From Myxococcales bacterium (GTDB taxonomy: Bacteria > Myxococcota_A > Polyangia > Fen-1088), in the NCBI GenBank assembly GCA_003170035.1, contig PMZX01000515.1:664-9856 (forward strand): DNA of 9,193 nt, in the 5' to 3' direction. Below the pieces are notes generated by a model. The model did no database searches and had not been told where the DNA came from. It was given only the letters and a program-made list of their open reading frames with translations. This document shows positions 1 to 6,869 of the stretch, piece after piece. How positions within the stretch are numbered: the first letter of the stretch is position 1; each line of letters begins with the position of its first letter. Position numbers and translations under genes: made by a program.

Positions 1-824
1 TCGCGATTGCGGTTGTAGGCCTCGGCATAGATGGAAGTGGCCTCGGCGTCGCCGCGCCCCATGATTTCCTGGGTCTTGCGATAGGCCTCGGATTCGATCA
101 CCTTCAGCTCACGCTCCTTCTTGCCGCGGACCTCTGCGCTCTTGCCCTGTCCCTCGGAACGGTGGCGGTCGGCGATGCGTTTGCGCTCGGAGATCATGCG
201 GTCGAAGACCTTGGCCTGCACACTCTCGATGTAGTTGATCCGCTGGATCTGAACGTCGACCAGCTCGATGCCGTAGTCCGGCACCACGTGCGAAACCCGT
301 TCGAGGATGAGCCGGGTGATCTTGTCCCGCCCCAGCTCGATCTGGCGCATGGACTCGGCCTCCATGATGTCCTCGGCCTCCTCGCCCTTCTCGAAAGCGC
401 GGTTGGTGGTACGCACGGCTTCGATGAGGTCGTGACTCGCGATCACGTTGCGGGTTTCTCCATCGATGATGTCGTCCAGGCGCGACTGAGCGCCGCGTTC
501 GTCGCGCAAGCGCTGAAAGAACAGCAAGGGGTTGGCGATGCGCCAGCGCGCGTAGGTTTCCACGCCGATGTATTTCTTGTCGCGGGTGGGAACCTGGTTG
601 GCGTTGCCGTTCCATTCCAACCAGCGCTTGTCGAACACGTTGGCTTCCTGGGCGAACGGCACCTTCACATGCAGACCGGCCTGGGTGACCGGCAATCCCA
701 TCGGCTCGCCAAACTGGGTGATGACAACCTGCTCGGTTTCGGAAACCGAGTACAGGGCGGAGGACAGTGTCGCCAGCCCCAGCACGGCGAAGGCAGCCAG
801 GATGATGGTGGAACGGCCGCTCAT
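1..824 (-). CDS. hflC: HflC, SPFH-family modulator of FtsH protease (3' end outside window)
   Basis: Partial: 274 codons are present and the frame is still open at base 1. HflC pairs with HflK in a large inner-membrane assembly, mostly exposed to the periplasm, that encloses FtsH and tunes its proteolysis. Visible order: one N-terminal membrane anchor (about residues 6-24), then the SPFH/band-7 domain opening with SVSETEQVVITQFGEP, then LHVKVPF and YARWRIANPLLFF, then a charged helical region with ISERKRIADRHRSEGQGK and EIMGRGDAEAT, all typical of HflC. The ATG at 824 is preceded by a perfect AGGAGGT six bases upstream and overlaps the hflK stop as ATGA, so the start is secure and translation is probably coupled. 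The missing part should be only the last few dozen residues, judging from usual family length. Confidence 0.96.
   Translation of the reverse strand, partial: MSGRSTIILAAFAVLGLATLSSALYSVSETEQVVITQFGEPMGLPVTQAGLHVKVPFAQEANVFDKRWLEWNGNANQVPTRDKKYIGVETYARWRIANPLLFFQRLRDERGAQSRLDDIIDGETRNVIASHDLIEAVRTTNRAFEKGEEAEDIMEAESMRQIELGRDKITRLILERVSHVVPDYGIELVDVQIQRINYIESVQAKVFDRMISERKRIADRHRSEGQGKSAEVRGKKERELKVIESEAYRKTQEIMGRGDAEATSIYAEAYNRNR
732..750. repeat. 9-bp perfect inverted repeat inside hflC
   Basis: CTCGGTTTC and GAAACCGAG are separated by one base, about 75 bases into hflC, covering the codons for SVSETE at the start of the SPFH domain. It has the shape of a binding site for a dimeric regulator, but it lies in a conserved coding stretch and may be chance. 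No function is assigned. Confidence 0.4.
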
Positions 825-1837
825 GGCTTCACCTCCTGCACCGGGCCGAGAGGAAACATGGGCAAGATCCCTTTGGCCTTCTCGTCGAAGATCAGTTTCT
901 TGCCGGCCGTGGGCAAGACCGCCGCGAGGGTTTCAAGATAGATCCGGGTGCGCGTCACTTCCGGGGCCTTGCGGTACTCCTCTTCCAACGCGTTGAAGCG
1001 CTGGGCGTCGCCCTTGGCCCGGTTCACCCGATCGATGGCGTAGCCCTCGGCGGCCTGGATCTTCTGTTCGGCCAGCCCGCGGGCGCGCGGGATCTCCTGA
1101 TTGTACTCGGCCCACGCCTCGTTGATGGCGCGCTCGCGTTCTTGAATGGCCTGATTGACGGCATTGAAGGAAGGCCGAACCGCTTCCGGGGGATCCACGT
1201 TTTGCAGAATGAGTTGCTGAACCGAGATCCCGTTGTCGTAGAGTTTGCACATATTCGAGAGTAATTCTTTGGCCTTGGCGGCGATGGACTCGCGCCCGAC
1301 GGTCAGAAGTTCGGTGACGCTGTGATCGCCCACCACGGTGCGCATGCACGCCTCGGTCATCAGGCGGAAGGTTTCCTCCACGTCGCGCATGCGGAAAAGG
1401 TACTTGTACGGGTCCGAGATCTTGTACTGGACGATCCACTCGACCGTCGCGACGTTGAGATCCCCGGTCAGCATCACCGACTCGGCCTCGGTCTTCTCGT
1501 CTTTGTGATACGAGCTTTGAATGTCTGCCCGGAGGGTGCGAAAGCCAAACTCTTGCTTGAGCTGGCGCTGCACCGGAACCTTCTGCACGCGTTCGATGCC
1601 GAAGGGGACCTTGGCGTGCGGTCCGGGGTTGCAGGTGCGCACGAAACGGCCGAAGCGCGTGACCAGGCCAACCTCGTCGGGTTCCACTTGGTAGTACGAG
1701 CTGTACAGAGCCAGCAGTCCGACGAGGATGAGTGCGATGAAGGTCAGAGGCCGGCGCGATCCGCGCAGCCGAACTCTTGCCTCACGTGCGAGACGAGAAA
1801 ACTCCTCTGGATCAAAACCAACGCCCTGGGTTGCCAT
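821..1837 (-). CDS. hflK: HflK, SPFH-family partner of HflC
   Basis: 338 residues. HflK forms heterodimers with HflC that build a cage around FtsH in the inner membrane. Seen: a basic cytoplasmic N-terminus, one membrane segment at about 31-48 (LTFIALILVGLLALYSSY), the SPFH domain from about 50 (VEPDEVGLVTRFGRF, PFGIERVQKVPVQ), and a helical stalk with the family signature NQAIQERERAINEA, IPRARGLAEQ, GYAIDRVNRAKGDAQRF and KAPEVTRTRIYLETLAAVL. It is shorter than the E. coli protein (about 419 residues), mainly because the Gly/Pro-rich cytoplasmic N-terminal tail is missing. The purine-rich GAGAGAAGGGG just before the ATG serves as a modest ribosome binding site. The stop overlaps the start of hflC, giving the usual hflK-hflC order. 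No hfq or hflX lies upstream; a divergent lipoprotein gene is there instead. Confidence 0.96.
   Translation of the reverse strand: MATQGVGFDPEEFSRLAREARVRLRGSRRPLTFIALILVGLLALYSSYYQVEPDEVGLVTRFGRFVRTCNPGPHAKVPFGIERVQKVPVQRQLKQEFGFRTLRADIQSSYHKDEKTEAESVMLTGDLNVATVEWIVQYKISDPYKYLFRMRDVEETFRLMTEACMRTVVGDHSVTELLTVGRESIAAKAKELLSNMCKLYDNGISVQQLILQNVDPPEAVRPSFNAVNQAIQERERAINEAWAEYNQEIPRARGLAEQKIQAAEGYAIDRVNRAKGDAQRFNALEEEYRKAPEVTRTRIYLETLAAVLPTAGKKLIFDEKAKGILPMFPLGPVQEVKP
831..837 (-). promoter_or_regulatory. Ribosome binding site of hflC
   Basis: The minus strand reads AGGAGGT, a full match to the anti-Shine-Dalgarno sequence, six bases before the hflC ATG. It lies inside the last codons of hflK, so hflC can initiate strongly by itself as well as by coupling. 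It fixes the hflC start. Confidence 0.9.
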
Positions 1838-1887
1838 AGCCCCTTCTCTCAGAGTCTTGCAGAAAACTCAACCTCTGGTGCGTTGTG

Positions 1888-1916
1888 TTGACAAGCACCG
1901 TGCCGGTCACGATACT
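1888..1916 (+). promoter_or_regulatory. Sigma70-like promoter for the small lipoprotein gene
   Basis: A perfect -35 box TTGACA (1888-1893) is followed after exactly 17 bases by GATACT (1911-1916), which matches TATAAT at four of six positions. Transcription would begin near 1922-1924, only a few bases before the ATG at 1927. This argues against the in-frame GTG at 1885 as the start. It lies in the divergent gap next to hflK; no equally clear promoter was found for hflK on the other strand. Confidence 0.55.
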
Positions 1917-1926
1917 GGGGCTGACA

Positions 1927-2427
1927 ATGACGGCGCAGCGAACAGTGGTTCGTCAACGACCGCTTTGCGACTTGCCGATGCTCCTGGTGATGATGGTGGC
2001 GAGCGCCTGCATTACCGGAACCAGACGCGGATATCCGCTCTATCCCGGTCCTGAACTGCTGGAAGAGCAGCGGGTGGCTTTGTTGACTGGGTATGTCCAC
2101 GACGTCGATGGGAACGACGTCTCCGTGCACGGACAGTCGTTCGACCTTTTGCCCGGCTGCCACGTCGTGGGTACACCTTCGAAGTGGGGAACCATGGATT
2201 CCCGGGCGGGCGTCGTGATTACCACGGGTCCGCGCAAGTTCGCGATCCAGATGAAGGCGGGGTACTCCTACGTCATCGAGGTCGGTTCATCTTCTGCCTA
2301 TTTTTCCGCACCCACCTCCCCGGCCTACGTGTCGGCGCGTGAGGTGGATGCGCGCGGGAACACGACACGAACGTTTGTTCCCGCGGAGAGTCTGCGCGAT
2401 CTGCAGGACTGTGAGAGGCAGCCGTAG
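1927..2427 (+). CDS. Small probable lipoprotein of unknown function
   Basis: 166 residues from the ATG at 1927; I do not recognise a named family. The N-terminus has arginines (VVRQRP), a hydrophobic stretch (LPMLLVMMV) and a lipobox-like ASAC, predicting cleavage before Cys28 and lipid anchoring. The mature part has YPGPELLEEQRVALL, then a short VDG turn, LLPGCHVV, and later AGYSYVIEVG. This YPGP / VDG / LLPG-H / G-Y layout resembles small envelope lipoproteins in many Gram-negatives, which are mostly uncharacterised. Start choice is uncertain: GTG at 1885 is in frame but includes the promoter, and GTG at 1945 would give a shorter, very typical signal peptide. It is divergent from hflK and convergent with the repeat lipoprotein gene. 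The C-terminus (about 135-166) is polar and charged. Confidence 0.8.
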   Translation: MTAQRTVVRQRPLCDLPMLLVMMVASACITGTRRGYPLYPGPELLEEQRVALLTGYVHDVDGNDVSVHGQSFDLLPGCHVVGTPSKWGTMDSRAGVVITTGPRKFAIQMKAGYSYVIEVGSSSAYFSAPTSPAYVSAREVDARGNTTRTFVPAESLRDLQDCERQP

Positions 2428-2428
2428 T

Positions 2429-2444
2429 CGCATCGTCTGATGCG
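2429..2444. terminator. Possible bidirectional terminator hairpin
   Basis: CGCATC and GATGCG form a perfect 6-bp stem with a GTCT loop in the 36-base gap between two convergent genes, starting two bases after the TAG of the upstream gene. Neither strand has a proper T-run after it, so a classical intrinsic terminator is not proven; the position is what favours this role. Confidence 0.35.
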
Positions 2445-2463
2445 GCCCTTCAGTCGCGGAAGA

Positions 2464-3150
2464 TCACGGATTGTCGGAGCCGAGCAAGGACCACCGCATG
2501 GTCAACACGGGTTGGTAGGTCAAAGTCGGCAGCCAATTGGGATCGAGATCGTCGTCCTGGCATCCGGTCTGGCGGGCCAGGGCATCGGCGGATGGCGGCT
2601 GTTGTGCGCGCATCCGGTCGACGATCTCGATGGCCCGTTCGAAACGCCCGGCGCTGATCCTTGCGTTCGGATTCATGTGCTTCTGCCAGGCGACGCGTGA
2701 ACAGGCCAGATACAGTCGGTCGCGCAACAGCCCCAGCAAGATTTCCAGCCCCCGGACTACTCTGGCCCGGGAGAGCTCGGACGACTTGTGCCACTTGGTC
2801 TGGGCAAGCTCCTCGATGATGTCCCATTCCGGGCGGTAGGATTCATCGCTGCGCGGTCGGAGGGTACGAATCCGTTCCAGCACGCGAGCGAGAACGTCTG
2901 GCCGGGTGCTGATCGCTGGCGTGATGACCGATTCCATGACCCGCACCAGGGAGCGATGGTAGACCGCAGGCGAATCGGAGCCCCGGTCTTTGGGAACAAA
3001 ACGGGCGAGATCGACGTTCATGCGCAAGATGGCCGCGTAGCACAGGAACGCCGCATCCTCTACCCGCGCAAGACCGTAGGCGCTCATCGCGGCTGCCAGC
3101 AGCCTGCTGGCCCCGAGTATGTCGGGAGCGGCCAGGGTCTCGTCGACCAG
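2464..3150 (-). other. Unassigned helical C-terminal region of the repeat lipoprotein
   Basis: About residues 530-758. It is rich in Leu, Ala and Arg with helix-like runs (ILGASRLLAAAMSAYGLA, VLARVLERIRTLR, VVRGLEILLGLLRDRLYLA) and shows none of the YD-like repeat pattern. It looks like a separate folded domain after the repeats, perhaps a helical-repeat module. I recognise no family. The boundary is approximate. Confidence 0.5.
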
Positions 3151-4740
3151 CTTGACTGACACCGGCAGATTCAGTTTTTCCCCCTTGGCTTTGGGTTCGA
3201 GGTTGAGCTGCGGGAGATCGTCGGTGTTCCGCCACGGGTGCGACGGAGGCTTCGGCCATGCCGTCGACAGCTCGCGATTTCGCTCGGTGCCGGCCGGGTT
3301 GTAGAGGATGTGTATCTGAGCAAAGCCATCCCCGGAATTTGTGAGGCGCCCCTTGCTGTCCGCAAAATGCGTCAAGACGAGTCGATCCCCGTCGTATTGG
3401 TGCTCGACGGTGGCATAGCCGGCTACTGTCTCGACCGGCGCGCCGTCCGGCAAGCTGAAAGTGACTCGTGCGACATTGTCACGTGAGTTGTATTGCGTGA
3501 CCACCCTCGCAGCGCCGAACGTCATGACGATCGGCTCTCCATCGGTGCCGAAAAACTCCTCCACAATGATATTGCCGCGGGCGTCTCGCTGCGCCTTGAG
3601 CCTGAAATTGCCCTCGATGCGCCGGATGGGAGCGCCGTCGACATCGAAGTGCGTCCACTCGACACGTAGTCCTCGGGCATCGACCCCAATCCGACGAATG
3701 GCGTAGTGATAGGCACTGAGGGTCAGTTTGCCGGTCTCGTCGAAGTAACGACGCTCGATCTCGGCCCCGTGCTCGTCACGGACGATCGACACCGCGGCCG
3801 CGCCTTCCTCGGCCATGCGCACGGGTCGGCCGTCAGGTCCATACCACTGTGTGCCGATGACGTTTCCGGCTTCGTCATGCGCGTTGCGAAGCAGGTGCAC
3901 GCCGGAGCGGTCGGCCACTGCTTTCCCCTGCTCGTCAAACCAACGACGCGCCAGCGTACGTCCCGCTGGATCGACCTCGTAGACAAAGCGATGGACGCCT
4001 TCACGATCGTGCGTCGGTTGGCCCCGCTCGTCGTAGAAGGATCGCTCGACCGGCACACCGTTCGGGTTGCGTTTCAGCCGGACCTCGGCGACGCCAGCCT
4101 GCGAGAAGCGTGACGGGTTCCCCGATTCATCGATGGCAATCCACCCGATCATCCGTCCCTGGTCGTCGAAGCGGCGCCGGTAGCCCACGACATGGCCTCC
4201 CGGTTCCGCAACCGGGCGCTCCAGATAGTCGGTCCACCGCAAATTCGTGCCGTTCTGCGCATACGCGTAGTGGATCTTCGCGCGGAGTGTCCCGTTGCGA
4301 TCGCGGCAGGTTGCGTTCTTCAATTCCGCCCCTTGCCAGAATGGCTCCCACGAGGCGCAGCGGCGGTCGTCATTGATCAGGAATCGCCGACCATTCAGGT
4401 GGTCGATGCGTATCAGGCGCGCGCCATCGTACACAAAATCCCAGGCAGAGTCCCGTCGTGCTTGTTGCGCGGCGGTCAGCTCATCGTTGCACCGAAAGCC
4501 GTCCACCGAATCGATCCTGTCGCCACAGTATTTGTGAGTCTCGGCGATCAGGCGCGCGGCTGCGGCAGGCGGCGGGGCCGCTGCGTTGCTTGGCAAAGAC
4601 GCGCACGAGGCGGAGCAAAGAGAGGCCAGACAACTCCCGACCACCGAAGCTACGCCCGCGCGACCTATAACCGGTCCGCGCGGCACGACGGCGCGGTTCT
4701 TGTCTCCGGCTTCGGCTTCTGATGAGGCGGCAGCGAGCAA
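2464..4740 (-). CDS. YD-like repeat probable lipoprotein, 758 residues
   Basis: No named family is recognised for the whole protein. From the N-terminus: a long leader with a weakly hydrophobic stretch ending in a lipobox-like CSASC (Cys46), an Ala/Pro linker (51-62), a domain at about 64-182 with cysteines at 72, 84, 128 and 145, then about nine units of roughly 33 residues between 185 and 485. The units follow the pattern RxxFDExGKxV...G...xxxxDxxGN (for example RRWFDEQGKAV, RRYFDETGKLT), like the YD/RHS-type repeats of bacterial surface proteins but without an RHS core or toxin end. Residues 530-758 look helical and are unassigned. The start is TTG with GAGG seven bases upstream, overlapping the TGA of the preceding cyclase gene; a later GTG (4686) would give a more usual signal peptide. 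Probably exported and co-expressed with the cyclase. Confidence 0.85.
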   Translation of the reverse strand: MLAAASSEAEAGDKNRAVVPRGPVIGRAGVASVVGSCLASLCSASCASLPSNAAAPPPAAAARLIAETHKYCGDRIDSVDGFRCNDELTAAQQARRDSAWDFVYDGARLIRIDHLNGRRFLINDDRRCASWEPFWQGAELKNATCRDRNGTLRAKIHYAYAQNGTNLRWTDYLERPVAEPGGHVVGYRRRFDDQGRMIGWIAIDESGNPSRFSQAGVAEVRLKRNPNGVPVERSFYDERGQPTHDREGVHRFVYEVDPAGRTLARRWFDEQGKAVADRSGVHLLRNAHDEAGNVIGTQWYGPDGRPVRMAEEGAAAVSIVRDEHGAEIERRYFDETGKLTLSAYHYAIRRIGVDARGLRVEWTHFDVDGAPIRRIEGNFRLKAQRDARGNIIVEEFFGTDGEPIVMTFGAARVVTQYNSRDNVARVTFSLPDGAPVETVAGYATVEHQYDGDRLVLTHFADSKGRLTNSGDGFAQIHILYNPAGTERNRELSTAWPKPPSHPWRNTDDLPQLNLEPKAKGEKLNLPVSVKLVDETLAAPDILGASRLLAAAMSAYGLARVEDAAFLCYAAILRMNVDLARFVPKDRGSDSPAVYHRSLVRVMESVITPAISTRPDVLARVLERIRTLRPRSDESYRPEWDIIEELAQTKWHKSSELSRARVVRGLEILLGLLRDRLYLACSRVAWQKHMNPNARISAGRFERAIEIVDRMRAQQPPSADALARQTGCQDDDLDPNWLPTLTYQPVLTMRWSLLGSDNP
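3285..4188 (-). repeat. About nine YD-like repeats (protein level)
   Basis: Residues ~185-485 of the 758-residue protein carry about nine units spaced 32-34 residues apart, each with an aromatic-Asp-x-x-Gly-(Lys/Arg/Glx) turn and a Gly about ten residues later. Examples of the turn are FYDERGQP, WFDEQGKAV, WYGPDGRPV, YFDETGKLT, HFDVDGAPI and FFGTDGEPI. The units are diverged from each other, so this is an old expansion and no recent slippage is evident. Beta-strand-rich fibres or barrels are usual for such repeats. Confidence 0.75.
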
Positions 4741-4747
4741 TTGTCGG

Positions 4748-4751
4748 CCTC
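4748..4751 (-). promoter_or_regulatory. Ribosome binding site deciding the TTG start at 4740
   Basis: The minus strand reads TGAGGCCGACAATTG: the stop of the cyclase gene, then TTG. GAGG overlaps that stop and sits seven bases before the TTG. This supports coupled translation of the two genes and the unusual TTG start. Confidence 0.5.
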
Positions 4752-6675
4752 AGGCGTAATTTACGTTCTCCAGATCGACGATGTTGATCGGAGAGTAGAT
4801 CGCCCGGCGCCGCGCCTCGTGCTTGATGAGGCCGCGCAACACCGAACGCACGAGGATACGTCCCATCTCGCGCGGGTTGGTGTTGAGCGTGGCGGTCAGC
4901 TTGCCCGCGCGAATCGACGCCAGCGCATCCTCGGTCCCGTCGAGCCCCACCACGAAGATCTCGCCGAGTTTTCCGGCCTGCGCCACGGCCTCGGTCGCAC
5001 CCAAGGCCATCTCGTCGTTGAGGGCCACGATCGCGTCGATGCCACGGCCATGGCGGTGGATCAGCTCCGACGACACCGCCCGCGCCATCCCGCGCAGCCA
5101 GTTTGCCTCTTCGGCTGCGATGAGTTTGATGCCCGGGAATTTCTTCAAATACCCCAGCAAGCCGAGCACGCGCTGGTGCGTGCTCTCTTCCGCCAGACCC
5201 TTGAGCAGCACGATGTTGCCCTGCCGTCGCAGGATCCGCACCACGTAGCGGCCCATCTCCTCACCCGCGCTGCGCTGGTTGTACCCGATGTACCCCGCCA
5301 CCTTTCCCGGGAGCGCCCGCTGTGTGAAGTTGAACAGGAACACCGGGATGCCGGCGCGGTTGAAGCGCGCGATCACTTTGCTGACGGCCAGAGACTTGCT
5401 GCACAGGCCGACGGCGTCGACCTTCTGCTTGACCAGATCGCGGCAGATGCGCGCGAACCCTTCGCTATCGGATTCGGCCTCGGGAGCGGCCACCAGCAGA
5501 TCGATGTTGCCGAACTCCCCGATGACGTCGCGAACTCCGGCCAGGATGTCGCGGTAGTAAGAGCTGGTAAACGCCGGCGGACAGAAAGCGAAACGGATCA
5601 CCTTGCGCGAAACCACCAGAGACGAACACACCCGATTCCGCCCTTCGGACTTGGCCAGATACAGGGCCTGATCCACGCGGTCGAAAAGATCGGTCTTGGT
5701 CTTCGCGTTGGTGGGATAGGTGGCGATCCCGATGCTGACCGTTAGGCTGGCTCGGCTGCCGCTGATGAGTCCGGGGAAGGAGTACTTGGCCACGTCCCTG
5801 CGGATCCGCTCGGCCACTGCCGTCGCCTGCTGCTGCGAAGAATAGGGCAACACCACCGCGAATTCCTCGCCGCCGTAGCGCGCCGCCGTGTCGTAGGAAC
5901 GGGTGTCCTCCTTGAGAATGGCGCCGATGGCGGCCAAGGCGATGTCGCCCTTGGGATGGCCGTAGGAGTCGTTGTACTGTTTGAAATGGTCGATGTCGAT
6001 GAGCAGGAGCGAAACGGGAGAATCCGCGCGTTGGGCGCGCAAGATCTCGTTGCCCAGGACTTCCTGAAAGAAGCGGTGGTTGAACAGACCGGTCAGACCG
6101 TCAACGTTCGCCGCTTGTGCCAGCGAATCCATCTTCTCGGAATAGCGCTTGTTTTCGAGCAGCAGCACCAGCGGACAGGTCGCCGCATGGAGCATGTCCA
6201 GTCGCGGTGGCAGGGAGCCTTGCGGCCCCTTCTGCAGCGCCAGCACACCCACGAGCTTGTCGTCACGGCAGAGCGGCAGGAGCGCCGATGCCAGGCTTCG
6301 CTTGGCCGGCCCCTTGGTTGGGGGCAAGAGAAGCGTTTCGAGCCCGCCGCGCTCGATGGCGCGCATCCTTTTCGGCCAATCGGCAACACGCGCCTCGAGC
6401 AAGGCGGAGATTTTGCGCAGCGGACCGCGCAGAGCCCCCTGTTGCGCCACGGCTTCGAGTCTTCGCAGCTTGTCGTCCCAGGCAAAGAGCAACACGGCGG
6501 ACAGCCCCAACTCCCGGGAGAGCCACCGCAAGATGCGCGCTAACACCTGTGCGGTGTTCCCGGTGGAAAGAACGATCTGATCGATCTTGTTGTTGAAAGT
6601 CGGCTGCAAACCCGCTGCCTCGAACTGGTCTCGAAAGCTTCCTGCTTCGGCGTCCTTGGGCGAAACGTCGTGCAC
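4750..6675 (-). CDS. Diguanylate cyclase: GAF - GGDEF - sugar-binding-protein-like domain
   Basis: 641 residues. It makes cyclic di-GMP from two GTP. Order: GAF sensor (~35-175), GGDEF (~185-350), then a Peripla_BP_4-like domain (~358-636). The cyclase site is complete: D227, N235 and D244 in DIDHFKQYNDSYGHPKGD, active loop GGEEF (268-272) and inhibitory site RSYD (259-262) exactly five residues before it, so an active, product-inhibited enzyme is expected. The last domain resembles ribose-binding proteins: SSYYRDILAGV, KQKVDAV, AGIPVFLF, ALNDEMALGA and VVGLDGTEDAL. N553 and D579 match sugar-contacting residues of RbsB, whereas the usual Asp-Arg after the IPV strand is Asn-Phe here. No signal peptide or membrane segment is seen, so all three domains should be cytoplasmic. 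The start is GTG, directly after an in-frame stop, with no clear Shine-Dalgarno. It heads a two-gene unit with the repeat lipoprotein. Confidence 0.95.
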   Translation of the reverse strand: MHDVSPKDAEAGSFRDQFEAAGLQPTFNNKIDQIVLSTGNTAQVLARILRWLSRELGLSAVLLFAWDDKLRRLEAVAQQGALRGPLRKISALLEARVADWPKRMRAIERGGLETLLLPPTKGPAKRSLASALLPLCRDDKLVGVLALQKGPQGSLPPRLDMLHAATCPLVLLLENKRYSEKMDSLAQAANVDGLTGLFNHRFFQEVLGNEILRAQRADSPVSLLLIDIDHFKQYNDSYGHPKGDIALAAIGAILKEDTRSYDTAARYGGEEFAVVLPYSSQQQATAVAERIRRDVAKYSFPGLISGSRASLTVSIGIATYPTNAKTKTDLFDRVDQALYLAKSEGRNRVCSSLVVSRKVIRFAFCPPAFTSSYYRDILAGVRDVIGEFGNIDLLVAAPEAESDSEGFARICRDLVKQKVDAVGLCSKSLAVSKVIARFNRAGIPVFLFNFTQRALPGKVAGYIGYNQRSAGEEMGRYVVRILRRQGNIVLLKGLAEESTHQRVLGLLGYLKKFPGIKLIAAEEANWLRGMARAVSSELIHRHGRGIDAIVALNDEMALGATEAVAQAGKLGEIFVVGLDGTEDALASIRAGKLTATLNTNPREMGRILVRSVLRGLIKHEARRRAIYSPINIVDLENVNYA

Positions 6676-6817
6676 TCAAGGAACGTTCACGGATACTCAC
6701 GCAATTCTGATCTGACCACTTAGACCCAGGACCGTGCGGGAATCAAGCACTCTCTCGTGCTCGGGGCGCGCGGTGTAGGTCAAAGAAGGATCGAAGGCTA
6801 CATGGGAACGTTTACAG

Positions 6818-6843
6818 GGAACCGGCGATCGGCGATCGTCGTC
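6818..6843 (+). promoter_or_regulatory. Possible ECF-sigma-type promoter of the hydrolase gene
   Basis: GGAACC (6818-6823) is followed after 16 bases by CGTC (6840-6843), the AAC / CGT arrangement used by many extracytoplasmic-function sigma factors. It would start transcription about 20 bases before the ATG, leaving room for the ribosome binding site. A second GGGAAC lies 13 bases upstream (6804-6809). Short motifs in GC-rich DNA arise by chance, so this is tentative. Confidence 0.3.
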
Positions 6844-6852
6844 CGCGTGAGG

Positions 6853-6859
6853 AAGGTGG
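6853..6859 (+). promoter_or_regulatory. Ribosome binding site of the hydrolase gene
   Basis: AAGGTGG matches AAGGAGG with one mismatch, ten bases before the ATG at 6870. It supports this ATG, which also gives a complete lipoprotein signal peptide. Confidence 0.6.
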
Positions 6860-6869
6860 AATCCCGAGC

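Larger units (their letters stand above)
6676..6869. other. Divergent intergenic region between cyclase and hydrolase genes
   Basis: 194 bases with no gene. For the cyclase (minus strand) a weak promoter candidate is TTGATT (6746-6741), 16 bases, TCTAAG (6724-6719), four of six matches in each box. A perfect 8-bp palindrome GAACGTTC (6681-6688) sits just upstream of the cyclase GTG. GGCGATC is repeated in tandem at 6824-6837. A possible ECF promoter and the ribosome binding site of the hydrolase are listed separately. Confidence 0.5.

Noticed and set aside
162..941. 259-codon open frame on the plus strand opposite hflC/hflK
   Set aside because: It is antisense to two well-conserved genes, has no recognisable domain, and is typical of shadow frames in GC-rich DNA.
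1838..1926. Promoter for hflK on the minus strand
   Set aside because: TTGTCA is present near 1894-1889 but no acceptable -10 box follows at the right distance.
2464..4740. RHS/polymorphic toxin
   Set aside because: YD-like repeats are present, but there is no RHS core motif, no toxin domain I recognise, and no small immunity gene downstream.
4741..5745. 334-codon open frame on the plus strand opposite the cyclase gene
   Set aside because: The opposite strand codes for clear GGDEF and binding-protein domains. The composition (many His, Asp, Arg, Gln) is that of a mirror frame.
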